Positions 19,051-28,105 of a stretch of 64,000 bases of DNA are shown here, piece after piece; within the stretch, counting starts at the first letter, position 1; every line of letters begins with the position of its first letter. The notes under the pieces were generated by a model. It ran no database searches. It was not told where the DNA came from and was given only the letters and a program-made list of their open reading frames with translations. The DNA lies in assembly GCA_963716855.1 (NCBI GenBank), contig CAVQUV010000009.1, forward strand, positions 1 to 64,000, in the 5' to 3' direction. Position numbers and translations under genes: made by a program. Origin of the DNA: JAGVSZ01 sp963716855. Its GTDB lineage: Bacteria; Pseudomonadota; Gammaproteobacteria; Burkholderiales; SG8-39.

Positions 19051-19872
19051 TCAGCTCGCCGCTTCCAGCAGCCGCTCCATCATCCGCTCGGCCTGGGCGC
19101 GGTAGCCCGCGCCGAACAGGTTCACGTGGTTGAGGACGTGGTACAGGTTGTACAGGACGCGCCGCAACCGGTAACCGTCCGCGATCGGGCGCACCTCCCG
19201 ATAGCCTTCGTAGAAGCTCTCCGGGAAGCCGCCGAAGAGCTCCGTCATCGCAAGATCGGCCTCGGGGTCGCCATAGTAAACGGCGGGATCGAAAACGACC
19301 GGGGTGCCGTTGCGCAGGAACGCGGCGTTGCCGGTCCATAGATCCCCGTGCAGGAGCGCGGGCGCCGCGTCGTGCGCGGCGAGGAGCCGTGGCGCGGCGT
19401 CGACCACTTGCGCCCCCAGGGACTGAAACCGCTCCGCGTAGCCGTTGGCGCGCGCGAGCGCAAGCTGCGGGGCCAGGCGCCGCGTCTGCCAGAACTCGAT
19501 CCAGGACGCGCACGGCGCGTTGGCCTGGGGCGTGAGCCCGATGAAGTTGTCGCGCGCCCAGCCGAAGTGCGGCCCGCGATGCCCGTGCTGCCGCGCGAGC
19601 CGGCGCCCGAGCTCGCGATGCGCGGCGTCCGAGCCTGCGCCGAGTGCGAGGAACTCGAGCACCAGGAACGCGCGCCCTTCTGCGGTCCCCTGCGCGATCG
19701 GTTTCGGGACGCGCATGCCCGCCGCACCGAGCGCGATGAGGCCGTCCGTTTCCGCCGCGAAGCTCGCCTCGAAGCGCGCCTCGTTCAGCTTCGCGAAGTA
19801 CCGCGCGTCGTCCGGGCCTTCGAGCGCCACCGCTTCGTGGATGCACCCGCCGCCGACCGGCGTCGCGCGCAC
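19051..19872 (-). CDS. fructosamine kinase family protein
   Basis: Phosphorylates ketosamines (early glycation products) on protein amines, which makes them unstable and repairs the protein. Motifs: PVGGGCIHEA at the start, FAKLN (ATP-contact Lys), LLHGDLWTGN near residue 174 and VFDPAVYYGDPEADLAMTELFGGFP near 190. The frame remains homologous-looking upstream of the assigned GTG 19872 (about 24 more residues reading LSPSVIAALASAISHATG) but no ATG, GTG or TTG occurs there before a stop, so the true start may be a CTG near 19948 or the N-terminus may be damaged. It follows the kinase gene directly. Confidence 0.88.
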   Translation of the reverse strand: MRATPVGGGCIHEAVALEGPDDARYFAKLNEARFEASFAAETDGLIALGAAGMRVPKPIAQGTAEGRAFLVLEFLALGAGSDAAHRELGRRLARQHGHRGPHFGWARDNFIGLTPQANAPCASWIEFWQTRRLAPQLALARANGYAERFQSLGAQVVDAAPRLLAAHDAAPALLHGDLWTGNAAFLRNGTPVVFDPAVYYGDPEADLAMTELFGGFPESFYEGYREVRPIADGYRLRRVLYNLYHVLNHVNLFGAGYRAQAERMMERLLEAAS

Positions 19873-19949
19873 GACCTGGAACGACGCGCCCGTCGCGTGG
19901 GAGATCGCGCTCGCGAGCGCGGCGATGACGGACGGGGACAGCGACAGAT

Positions 19950-21278
19950 TCAGACCGCCGACAGGCGGTTATTGGCCATCGTCAGCCGCTCGACCAGGAT
20001 CGACATGAACGCGCGGTCGAAGCGGTGCTGGCACGCGTCGGAGGCGTGCGCGAGGTCGTCGCAGCGGATCGTGATGACCCGCGACGGCGCGAGCGTCACG
20101 ACGTCGGCGCTGCGCTCGTTGGTCTGGCGCGAGAGATAGGCCATCTCGCCGAAGCACTCGCCCGCGTTGAGGATGTTCAGCAGCTTCTGGCGCTTGGTGA
20201 CCTTCACTTCGCCGGAGGCGAGCATGCAGAAGAAGTCCCCCGGATCGCCGACCCGCATGATCGCCTTGCCCGGCTCCGCGTCCTGCCACGAGCTGATCCG
20301 CAGCACCTCCCACAGCTCGGCGTCGGTGAACTCCCGGAAGAACTCCATCGCGCGCAGCGTGTTGAACTTCTCCGAATCGGCCACCTCCTCGCTCGGCAGG
20401 CGCACCGCCTCGGAGCTCAGCACGTTCGCGAGATCGATCGAGAACTCGTCCCAGCTCTGGTAGCGGCGGTCGAGGTCCTTCTCCATCGCCTTGCGCACGA
20501 TGCGGTCGAGCGCGGGCGGGATCTCCTTGCGGTGCGAGGACGGCAGCGGCGGCTCGACGCTGGTGATCTGGTACATCATGCTGAAGTTGTTCTTGGCGTT
20601 GAACGGCAGCACGCCGGCGAGCAGCTGGTACATCACGACGCCGAGCGAGTAGATGTCGGTGCGGTGGTCGAGCGGCTGCTCCTTGACCTGCTGCGGCGAC
20701 ATGTACGCGGGCGAGCCCACGCCGGTGACCTGCGTGGTGTCGCCGGTCGACATGATCGCCGAGCCGAAGTCCGTGATCTTGATGTCGGTGCCGCCGACCA
20801 GCAGGATGTTCGCCGGCTTGATGTCGCGGTGGGTGACCCCGAGCTTGTGCGCGAAATCGAGCGCGCGCGTGCATTTGAAGACGATCTCCACGATCTTGTC
20901 GAGCGCCAGCAGGTTCTCCGGGACGCAGAACGGCTCGAGCGTGCCGCCGGGCACGTACTCGACGACGATGTAGGACATCTTCTCGCCCACCACCGCGTCG
21001 TAGATCTGCGCGATGTGCGGGTGCGCGAGCTTGCCGGCGAGCGAGGCCTCGGTGACGAAGAGCTTGCGGTAGAGCTTGCCGCCCTGCGGGTCGTTGAGGC
21101 GCTCCTGGTAGACGATCTTGACCGCGACGTCCCGGCCGGCGAACTCGTCGTGGCACAGGAACACCTCGCTCGTCGCCCCCTCGCCGAGCTTGCGGAGGAC
21201 CTGGTACTTGCCGATCCGGTCCGGCGCGGTCGCCGTCCGTTCTAGCGTCGCGGTTGCGTCCATGACGGTTGCGTCCAT
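19950..21278 (-). CDS. Ser/Thr protein kinase with C-terminal cyclic-nucleotide-binding domain
   Basis: 442 residues. The kinase domain (about 25-285) has the glycine loop LGEGATSEV, the ATP Lys in VAVKIV (54), the catalytic loop THRDIKPANIL (150-152) and DFG (170-172), so it should be active. From about 305 a cyclic-nucleotide-type domain follows: a helix (FFREFTDAELWEVL), IMRVGDPGDFFCMLASGEVKV and the phosphate-cassette-like GECFGEMAYL. No transmembrane helix is visible, so it is cytosolic. Start is ATG 21278 (ATG 21263 possible). In this sequence the upstream argH frame runs into it without a stop, but a terminator hairpin lies between, so I treat them as separate genes. Confidence 0.88.
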   Translation of the reverse strand: MDATVMDATATLERTATAPDRIGKYQVLRKLGEGATSEVFLCHDEFAGRDVAVKIVYQERLNDPQGGKLYRKLFVTEASLAGKLAHPHIAQIYDAVVGEKMSYIVVEYVPGGTLEPFCVPENLLALDKIVEIVFKCTRALDFAHKLGVTHRDIKPANILLVGGTDIKITDFGSAIMSTGDTTQVTGVGSPAYMSPQQVKEQPLDHRTDIYSLGVVMYQLLAGVLPFNAKNNFSMMYQITSVEPPLPSSHRKEIPPALDRIVRKAMEKDLDRRYQSWDEFSIDLANVLSSEAVRLPSEEVADSEKFNTLRAMEFFREFTDAELWEVLRISSWQDAEPGKAIMRVGDPGDFFCMLASGEVKVTKRQKLLNILNAGECFGEMAYLSRQTNERSADVVTLAPSRVITIRCDDLAHASDACQHRFDRAFMSILVERLTMANNRLSAV

Positions 21279-21338
21279 AGCCCGGCGAGTGTGGGCCGGC
21301 GCCGCGCCCGGTTCAAGGGCGCGGTGGCCTGCGGTGAG

Positions 21339-21364
21339 AAAACTGCCGCGCACGCGGCAGTTTT
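21339..21364. terminator. bidirectional terminator hairpin between argH and the kinase gene
   Basis: Perfect inverted repeat AAAACTGCCGCG / CGCGGCAGTTTT (12 bp) with a 2-base centre. The A/T ends make it a Rho-independent terminator in both directions. Its position implies that argH transcription normally ends here and that argH must stop to its right. Confidence 0.75.
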
Positions 21365-21418
21365 CCTGGTCTGGGGAGCGCGAGGGCGCTGTGGCGCGGC
21401 TTGCTCGCTTCGTGACGG

Positions 21419-22832
21419 CTACTTCGGAAAGTTCCGCACGCGCGCGCGCAACGGCCGCCCGGACCTGCTCCGGGGCGGTGCCCCCGGAGTGATTCCGGCT
21501 CGCAAGGGACCCCTCGACCGTCAGCACCGTGAATACGTCCTCCCCGATCTGCGGGGCGAACTGGCGCAGCACCGGCAAGGGCAGGCCGGCCAGGTCGACC
21601 CCGGTGCGGTCGGCCTCGCGCACCGCGCGGGCGACCGCCTCGTGCGCGTCCCGGAACGGCATGCCCTTCTTGACCAGGTAGTCGGCGAGATCGGTGGCCG
21701 TCGCGAACCCCTCGCTGGCCGCCGACCGCATCGCCGCCGCGTCGACTTCGATGCCCGGCACCAGCGCCGCAAAGATCGCGAACGTGTCGACGAGCGTGTC
21801 GACGGTGTCGAAGAGCGGCTCCTTGTCTTCCTGGTTGTCCTTGTTGTAGGCGAGCGGCTGGCCCTTCATGAGCGTCAGCAGCGCCACCAGGTGCCCGACG
21901 ACCCGCCCGGTCTTGCCGCGCGCGAGTTCCGGCACGTCCGGGTTCTTCTTCTGCGGCATGATCGACGAGCCGGTGCAGAACCGGTCGGGCAGCCGCACGA
22001 ACCCGAAGCGCGGGCTCATCCACAGCACCAGCTCCTCGCAGAACCGCGAGAGGTGCACCATCGCGATCGCGGCCGCGGCGCAGAACTCGATCGCGAAGTC
22101 GCGGTCGCTCACCGCGTCGAGCGAGTTCGCGCAGACGCCGTCGAAGCCGAGCTCCCGCGCCACGCGCTCGCGATCGATCGGGTACGTCGTCCCGGCGAGC
22201 GCCGCCGCGCCGAGCGGCAGCCGGTTCGCGCGCCGGCGGCAGTCGGCGAGCCGCTCGCGGTCGCGCTTCAGCATCTCGTAGTACGCCATCAGGTGATGGC
22301 CGAAGGTCACCGGTTGCGCGACCTGAAGGTGCGTGAACCCCGGCATCGCCGTGGCGGCATGCGTGCCGGCGAGGTCGACGAGCGCGCTCTGGAGCGCGCG
22401 CGCGAGCGCGTCGATCTCGTCGATCGCCGCGCGCAAATACAGCCGCACGTCGGTCGCCACCTGGTCGTTGCGCGAGCGCGCGGTGTGCAGGCGCTTGCCC
22501 GCGTCGCCGACGAGCGCGGTGAGGCGCCGCTCGATGTTGAGGTGCACGTCCTCGGCCTCGAGCGCCCACTCGAAGCGGCCCGAGCGGATCTCGTCGCCGA
22601 TCGTCGCCATGCCGCGCTCGATGTCGGCGAGGTCCTGCTTCGAGATCACGCCGCAGGCCGCCAGCATCCGCGCGTGGGCGAGCGAGCCCGCGATGTCGAA
22701 CTCCGCCAGCCGCTGGTCGAACCCCACCGACGCCGTGTAGCGCAGCACCCGCGCGTCGAGGCTCTCCGCGAAGCGGCCCGACCACTTCGGCGGCGTCTGC
22801 CCGGTGTGATCCATTCCCTCGGACTTCGGCAT
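21419..22832 (-). CDS. argH: argininosuccinate lyase, stop codon displaced
   Basis: Last step of arginine synthesis: argininosuccinate to arginine and fumarate. About 470 residues. Motifs: KWSGRFAES near the start, TARSRNDQVATDVRLYLR near 112, PGFTHLQVAQPVTFGHH near 160, and the signature GSSIMPQKKNPD near 290 with the catalytic Ser. The family ends near GGTAPEQVRAAVARARAEL. In the given frame no stop follows; the frame runs 1033 codons through the terminator into the kinase gene. In the frame one base later a TAG occurs at 21419-21421, just before the terminator, so a single extra base near 21430-21440 best explains it. ATG 22814 is an alternative start. Confidence 0.9.
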
Positions 22833-22895
22833 GGCGGCTTGTAAAACTCGCGTCCCGGCGTGAGAATCGTCCGGAAAACAACGCGTTATCGCGTT

Positions 22896-22927
22896 GATCC
22901 GGCGGGTATGATGACGGCGCCATTCTA
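22896..22927. promoter_or_regulatory. possible divergent -10 boxes, argH and histidine kinase
   Basis: In the 121-base gap between the divergent genes, TATGAT (22907-22912) reads rightward toward the histidine kinase and TAGAAT reads leftward (22922-22927) toward argH. Neither has a clear -35 element. Weak evidence from position and base composition only. Confidence 0.3.
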
Positions 22928-22953
22928 GCAGCGCGCCGTTAGATGCATAGAAC

Positions 22954-23993
22954 GTGAACCCGAACACCAATGCCGTTCCCGACGCGCTCCCCGACTTCCG
23001 CAACCTCGGGGTGGCGGCGCGCATCCTGGTCGGCGTCAATCTCGGCTGCATTCGTGGCGGCGGCGATCAAGGCGACGACGCTTGCACAGCTCGTGAGCGA
23101 GTTCCTGGACATCGCGCTCGTCGTCGAGCCGACGCTGATCGCGAGCCTCGCGGTTTTCTCGGCGGCGAGCCCGTGGCTCGCGAAGCTGCCGTACCTGATC
23201 GGTCTGGCGACCGTCGCCGCGGTGGTGCTCGTTCTCACGGCGGGCGCGGCGTTCCTGCGCGCGAGCGTGGACGCCGGGCCGCTCGGCATCGTGCGCGCCG
23301 GGCGCGTTCGCGCTGCTCGCGACCGCGCTGCTCGCGAGCTACTTCCATCTGCGCAACCGGGCGTTCTCGCCCGCCCTCGCCGAGGCGCGGCTGCAGGCGC
23401 TGCAGGCGCGCATCCGGCCGCACTTCCTCTTCAACACGCTCAACGCGGTGCTGTCGCTGATTCGCAAGGACCCGCGGCGCGCGGAAGCCGCGATCGAGGA
23501 TCTCGCCGAGCTCTACCGGATGGTGATGGCCGACACGAAGAATCTCACCACGCTCGCCCGGGAGCTCGACCTGACGCGCCAGTACCTCAACCTCGAGCAG
23601 CTGCGGCTCGGCGAGCGGCTCATCGTCGACTGGCAGACCGCGGAGGCGCCGCGCGACGCGCTCGTGCCGCCGCTGCTCCTCCAGCCGCTCGTCGAGAACG
23701 CGGTCTATCACGGCATCGAGCCGGGCATCGAGCCCGGGACGATCGTGATCGCGATCCGGCGCGACAAGGACCGCGTGCACCTGAAGCTCACCAACCCGTA
23801 CCACCCCGAGCACCAGCATCGGCAGGGCAACCGCATCGCGCTCGCCAACATCCGCGAGCGGCTCGCGCTGCACTTCGACGTCGAGGGCGTGCTGGAGAGC
23901 GGCGTAAGAGGCTCGAGCTACGAGATCCGCATGACGATGCCGTACCGGCGCGCTGCGCCGCATTCGGTATCCGGAGAGCGGGCGGCGGCGTGA
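22954..23993 (+). pseudogene. LytS/AlgZ-type sensor histidine kinase, frameshifted twice
   Basis: About 345 residues when repaired. N-terminus (LPDFRNLGVAARILVGVNL) leads into four hydrophobic segments; the kinase half has the phospho-accepting His in IRPHFLFNTLN, the conserved VPPLLLQPLVENAVYHGI and a degenerate ATP site NRIALANIRERL, all typical of His_kinase/HATPase_c proteins of the AlgZ type. One extra base in CTCGGCTG near 23041 and one in CCGGGCGC near 23300 split it into three frames; both sit in membrane-encoding parts. The catalytic half (from about 23304) is one open frame. It is followed by its LytTR partner with 22 bases between. Confidence 0.8.
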
Positions 23994-24015
23994 AGCCTCA
24001 ATGGGAGGGGATCGA

Positions 24016-24794
24016 GTGACCGCGCAGCCGCCGCTCCGAGTCTTCCTCGTCGACGACGAGCAGCCCGCGCGCGAGCGCATGCGCGAGGTGCTCGGCGACC
24101 TCGCCGTCGAGCTGCCCAACCTCGTGGTCGGCGAGGCGGCGAACGGCCAGGAGGCGCTTGCCGTGCTACCCGCGCTCGCCCCCGACGTCGTGCTCGTCGA
24201 CATCCACATGCCGCAGATGAACGGCATGGAGTTCGCGCGCCACCTCGCGATCCTCGAGACGCCGCCGGCAGTGGTGTTCGTGACCGCGCACGACCAGTAT
24301 GCGATCGAGGCCTTCGAGGTGAATGCGCTCGACTACCTGCTCAAGCCGGTGCGTGCTTCGCGGCTCGCGGGCGCGCTCGCCAAGGCGCGCGCGACCGGCG
24401 CGGTGAGCCGCGACGCGGTCGATCGGGCCGCGGTGCAGGCCGGCCAGGTGCCGCGGCGCTTCTTCTCGGTCGGCGAGCGCGGGAAGATCCTACTCGTGCC
24501 GGTCGCCGATGTCGTCTACCTGAAGGCGGAGCTCAAGTACGTCACCGTGCGCACGGCGGACAAGGAGCATCTGCTCGAGGAAGCGCTGACCAGCCTCGAG
24601 CAGGAGTTCACGGGCATCTTCGTGCGCATCCACCGCTCGTGCCTCGTCGCGCGCCGGCGGATTCGCGGCTTCGAGCGCGTGACCGACGAGGACGGCGAGG
24701 GCGCCGGCTGGGCGGTCATCCTCGAGGGTGTCCCCGAGAAGCTGCCGGTGAGCCGCCGGCAGTGGCCGACGTCAAGGCGCTCGCGAGCGGGTGA
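24016..24794 (+). CDS. LytTR-family response regulator (AlgR-type)
   Basis: Receiver domain with VDDEQPARERM near residue 11, the phospho-acceptor Asp62 in VLVDIHMPQMNG, the Thr in VFVTAHDQYAIEAF and Lys in DYLLKPV, followed from about 150 by a LytTR DNA-binding domain (VYLKAELKYVTVRT, FVRIHRSCLVAR). GTG 24016 has GGAGGGG at 24004-24010. Near the end the frame reads VSRRQWPTSRRS; restoring one missing G near 24769 gives VSRRQWADVKALASG-stop at 24794, the normal LytTR ending, so I end it there. Together with the preceding kinase it forms a two-component pair like AlgZ/AlgR; target genes are unknown. Confidence 0.85.
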
Positions 24795-24798
24795 ACCG

Positions 24799-25278
24799 CT
24801 ACTGCGCCGCGAGCTTCGCGCGCGCCGTCTCGATGCGCCGCTCGAGCAGCCCCCCGTAGAGGTCCGTCGAGCTGATGCCGATCAGCGGCTCGGCGAGCGG
24901 CTCGCCCTGCGGTCCGAGGAACACCACGTAGGGCACGATCCGCGCCTTGCGGTCCTTGCCCAGCAGCGCATGCGTCGTGGGCCGGCCGGCGAAGTCGACC
25001 GCGTGACGTCCACTGTCCACTGCGATCTCGCGGAGCACGATCTGCTTGGCTGCCTCTGGGCTCGCCTGCATCGGTTCGAGGAAACCCTTGCGCACCTTCC
25101 TGCAGTAGGGACAGTCCGCAGTGCCGTAGAGCACCACGATGACGCGTCCGGATTCGCGCGCGAGGCGCCCGTCGGCCGCGAGGTCGCGCGCGAACGGGAC
25201 GGGCTCCGCGGCGGAGGCCGCAAAGGCCCAGAATGCTAGAATCGCCGCGCACGCGACGCGCAGAGCGCGCCAGTGCAT
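24799..25278 (-). CDS. exported thioredoxin-fold protein
   Basis: 159 residues with a signal peptide (ACAAILAFWAFAASAAE, cleavage near 24). The mature protein is a thioredoxin fold with the active site DCPYC (Cys56, Cys59) in YGTADCPYCRKV and the cis-Pro region VPYVVFLGP. It likely acts as a periplasmic thiol-disulfide protein; direction (reductant or oxidant) cannot be told. ATG 25287 would add three residues. It is convergent with the response regulator (4-base gap) and divergent from hemC. Confidence 0.8.
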   Translation of the reverse strand: MHWRALRVACAAILAFWAFAASAAEPVPFARDLAADGRLARESGRVIVVLYGTADCPYCRKVRKGFLEPMQASPEAAKQIVLREIAVDSGRHAVDFAGRPTTHALLGKDRKARIVPYVVFLGPQGEPLAEPLIGISSTDLYGGLLERRIETARAKLAAQ

Positions 25279-25299
25279 CCCGGTCATCGTGGCCACGAC

Positions 25300-26226
25300 T
25301 TGAAGTCTCCCGAACGCATCATCATCGCCTCGCGCGTCTCGCGCCTTGCCCTGTGGCAGGCCGAGCATGTGCGCGACGCGCTGGCGGCATTGTACCCACC
25401 GTGCCGCGTCGAGATCCTCGGCATGAGCACGCGCGGCGACGAAATCCTCGACCGCTCGCTCGCCAAGATCGGCGGCAAGGGCCTGTTCGTCAAGGAGCTC
25501 GAGAACGCGCTCGAAGACGGCCGCGCGGACATCGCGGTGCACTCGGCGAAGGATGTGCCGATGGACTTGCCGGCGGGCTTCACGCTGGCCGCTTTCCTCG
25601 CGCGCGAGGATCCGCGCGACGCGTTCGTGTCCAACCGGTACGAGCGGCTCGCCGACCTTCCCGCAGGCGCGGTCGTCGGCACCTCCAGCCTGCGGCGCGA
25701 GGCGCAGCTGCGCAGCCGCTTCCCCGGGCTCGACATCCAGCCGCTGCGCGGCAATCTCGACACGCGGCTCGCCAAGCTCGACCGCGGGGAGTACGCCGCG
25801 ATCGTGCTTGCCGTCGCGGGGCTCAAGCGTCTCGGGCTCGGCGGCCGGATCCGTGCGGTGCTCGAGCCCGAGGAGAGCCTGCCGGCCGTGGGGCAGGGCG
25901 CGCTCGCGATCGAGTGCCGCGACGGCCGGCCGGAGCTCGTCGCCGCGCTCGCGCCGCTGCACGACGCCGCGACGGCCGCCTGCGTGCGCGCCGAGCGCGC
26001 CGTGAGCCGCGCACTCGGCGGCAGTTGCACGGTGCCGCTCGCGGCGCACGCGGAGCTGACGAACGGCGCGCTCGACCTGCGCGGGCTCGTTGCGAGTCCG
26101 GACGGGAAGCGTATCGCGCGCGGCGCGGCGCACGGCGATGCGTCCGCGCCGGAACGGGTCGGCGAAGCGCTCGCCGCGGCGCTGCGTGAACAGGGCGCCG
26201 ACAAGATTCTTGCAGATCTCGAATGA
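25300..26226 (+). CDS. hemC: porphobilinogen deaminase (hydroxymethylbilane synthase)
   Basis: Joins four porphobilinogens into hydroxymethylbilane. 308 residues. Motifs: IIIASRVSRLALWQA, GGKGLFVKELE near 58, DIAVHSAKDVPMDLP near 78, GTSSLRREAQL near 126, RGNLDTRLAKL near 150, and Cys243 in LGGSCTVPL, which carries the dipyrromethane cofactor. The start is uncertain: TTG 25300 puts the first residues where homologues begin; GTG 25273 is the alternative and lies over the start of the divergent thioredoxin-like gene. It overlaps hemD by four bases (ATGA). Confidence 0.95.
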   Translation: MKSPERIIIASRVSRLALWQAEHVRDALAALYPPCRVEILGMSTRGDEILDRSLAKIGGKGLFVKELENALEDGRADIAVHSAKDVPMDLPAGFTLAAFLAREDPRDAFVSNRYERLADLPAGAVVGTSSLRREAQLRSRFPGLDIQPLRGNLDTRLAKLDRGEYAAIVLAVAGLKRLGLGGRIRAVLEPEESLPAVGQGALAIECRDGRPELVAALAPLHDAATAACVRAERAVSRALGGSCTVPLAAHAELTNGALDLRGLVASPDGKRIARGAAHGDASAPERVGEALAAALREQGADKILADLE

Positions 26227-26993
26227 GCGCCGGCCGTCTCGCGGGCCGGCGCATCGTGGTCACGCGGCCGGCCGGGCAGAACGAAGGCCTCGCCGAGATG
26301 ATTCGCGCCGAGGGTGGCGAGCCGATCGTCTTTCCGGTGCTGGAGATCCTCGATCTCGAGGACACGCGCGCGCTCGTCTCGGCCGCCGACCGCCTCGACG
26401 AGTATGACCTCGCCGTGTTCATCAGTCCCAACGCCGTCGACAAGGCCCTGAACGTGGTCCTCGCCCGGCGCGCGTGGCCGCAGCGCCTGCGCGCGGCGAC
26501 GATCGGACGGGCGAGCGAAAAGGCGCTCGCGCGCTACGGTGTCGCGAATGTAATCGCGCCCTCCGGGCGCTTCGACAGCGAGGCGCTCCTCGCGCTGCCG
26601 CAGCTCGCCGACGTGCGGAGCTGGCGCGTGGTCGTCTTTCGCGGCGACGGCGGCCGGGAGCTGCTCGGCGACACGCTGCGCGAGCGCGGCGCGACGGTGG
26701 ATTACATCGAGTGCTATCGCCGGGTGCGCCCGAACGCGGACATCGAGCCGCTGCTCAAGCGCTGGGGCCGCGGCGAGATCGACGCCGTGACGGTCAGCTC
26801 GAGCGAAGGTCTGCGCAACCTCTACGACATGCTCGGCAAGCTCGGCCAGGCGTGGCTCAAGCGCACGCCGCTCTTGGCGCCGCACGCGCGCATCGCGGAG
26901 AACGCCCGCGCGCTCGGTTGCGAGCGGGTGATCGAGACCGGGCCGGCCGACGAGGGGCTCTGCGAAGGGCTCGTCGCGTTTTTGGGACAATAG
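26223..26993 (+). CDS. hemD: uroporphyrinogen-III synthase
   Basis: Closes hydroxymethylbilane with inversion of ring D to form uroporphyrinogen III. 256 residues. The family is poorly conserved; visible signs are the start RIVVTRPAGQNEGLAEMI, VFISPNAVDKAL, IGRASEKAL, VVVFRGDGGRELLGDTLRERG and the Tyr in VDYIECYRRV, followed by VTVSSSEGLRNL. ATGA overlap with hemC indicates translational coupling, and the hemX gene begins 6 bases after the stop. Confidence 0.92.
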   Translation: MSAGRLAGRRIVVTRPAGQNEGLAEMIRAEGGEPIVFPVLEILDLEDTRALVSAADRLDEYDLAVFISPNAVDKALNVVLARRAWPQRLRAATIGRASEKALARYGVANVIAPSGRFDSEALLALPQLADVRSWRVVVFRGDGGRELLGDTLRERGATVDYIECYRRVRPNADIEPLLKRWGRGEIDAVTVSSSEGLRNLYDMLGKLGQAWLKRTPLLAPHARIAENARALGCERVIETGPADEGLCEGLVAFLGQ

Positions 26994-26999
26994 CTGCCG

Positions 27000-28037
27000 A
27001 TGACCGACGCCCCGCAACCGGCTTTGCGCACCGCCCGCGGTAGAGCGGAGGCGTGGTTGCGTCCGGCGGTCGTGGTGCCGGCGATCGTCGCCGCCGCGCT
27101 CGCCTGGGGCTGGTGGAGCACGCGCGCCGATCTGGCGGCGGTGCGCGAGGAGGTCGCGCAGCGGCTGCGCGACGCCGGCAACGAATCCAAGGAGGCGCGC
27201 ATCGTCGCGCGCGAGACGCAGGAGGCGCTGCGCGACGCGCAGGCGAAGATCGGCGCCTTGGAGGCGAAGCAGCTGGAGTCGCAGAGCCAGCAGCTCGCGC
27301 TCGAGTCGCTCTACCAGGAGCTGTCGCGCTCGCGCGACGAATGGGTGCTCGCCGAGGTGGAGCAGACGCTCACGATCGCGTCCCAGCAGCTCCAGCTCGC
27401 CGGGAACGTCCGTGCGGCGCTCGCGGCACTGCAGACGGCGGACGCGCGGCTCGCACGCTCCGATCGGCCGCAGTTCCTCGGTCTGCGCAAGGCCATCGCG
27501 CGCGACATCGAGCGCCTGAAGGCGGCGCCGGATCTCGACATCGCCGGCATGACGCTGCGCCTCGATCAGGTGATCGCCGCCGTCGACCAGCTGCCGCTGC
27601 TCGTCGACGGCCGTCCGGCCGTGCCGGATCCGAAGCAGGCGTCGGGCGAGGCGCAGGACGGCTGGTGGACGCGGTCGTGGCGCGGGATATGGGACGAGTT
27701 CAAGGGGCTGGTGCGAGTGCAGCGTCTCGATGCCGCCGATTCGTCGCTGCTCGCCCCGGAGAGCCGCTATTTCCTGCGCGAGAACCTGAAGCTGCGGCTG
27801 ATGCACGCGCGGCTCACGCTCCTCCAGCGCGACGAGCCGGCGTTCCGGGCCGACATCAGGGCGGCGCAAGGCTGGCTCAACCGTTACTTCGATACGCGGC
27901 AGAAGGCCGTCGCCGGCGCCGCTCAGACGCTCGCGCAGCTCAACGCCGCATCGGTGAATGTGGACGTCCCGACCGTCGCCGAGAGCCTGAACGCCGTGCG
28001 CACCTTCAAGATGCCGCGCGAGCGGGCAGTGAAGTGA
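27000..28037 (+). CDS. hemX: HemX-like membrane protein
   Basis: 345 residues: a short cytoplasmic N-terminus, one transmembrane helix (VVVPAIVAAALAWGWW, about 24-39), a long charged coiled coil (about 45-105, rich in Glu, Arg, Gln), then a helical periplasmic domain with WVLAEVEQTLTIASQQLQL and FLGLRKAIARDIERL. Often named uroporphyrinogen-III C-methyltransferase, but no SAM-binding motif is present; the name comes from its operon. Role probably scaffolding or regulation of heme synthesis at the membrane. Part of the hemC-hemD-hemX-hemY transcript. Confidence 0.88.
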   Translation: MTDAPQPALRTARGRAEAWLRPAVVVPAIVAAALAWGWWSTRADLAAVREEVAQRLRDAGNESKEARIVARETQEALRDAQAKIGALEAKQLESQSQQLALESLYQELSRSRDEWVLAEVEQTLTIASQQLQLAGNVRAALAALQTADARLARSDRPQFLGLRKAIARDIERLKAAPDLDIAGMTLRLDQVIAAVDQLPLLVDGRPAVPDPKQASGEAQDGWWTRSWRGIWDEFKGLVRVQRLDAADSSLLAPESRYFLRENLKLRLMHARLTLLQRDEPAFRADIRAAQGWLNRYFDTRQKAVAGAAQTLAQLNAASVNVDVPTVAESLNAVRTFKMPRERAVK

Positions 28038-28061
28038 GGTCGCGGCCGACCCCCACCCAAG

Positions 28062-28084
28062 CCCTCCCCCTGACAGGGGGAGGG
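28062..28084 (+). repeat. G/C palindrome between hemX and hemY
   Basis: CCCTCCCCC / GGGGGAGGG separated by TGACA (9-bp perfect stem). Short palindromes of this composition occur as dispersed intergenic elements in many GC-rich genomes; only one copy is in this window. Its right arm could also serve as a G-rich ribosome site for hemY, though it lies 22 bases from the ATG. Confidence 0.5.
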
Positions 28085-28105
28085 AATGTCACGGCTGACG
28101 CACAT

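Noticed and set aside
19950..23051. 1033-codon ArgH-protein kinase fusion
   Set aside because: A perfect terminator hairpin lies in the supposed linker and the linker reads like untranslated DNA; a stop occurs one frame over just before the hairpin.
27000..28037. Uroporphyrinogen-III C-methyltransferase activity for the hemX product
   Set aside because: No SAM-binding or precorrin-methyltransferase motif; the protein is a membrane-anchored coiled coil, so the common label comes only from gene position.
28062..28084. CRISPR or multi-copy repeat
   Set aside because: Only one copy in the window, and no array-like spacing of repeats anywhere.
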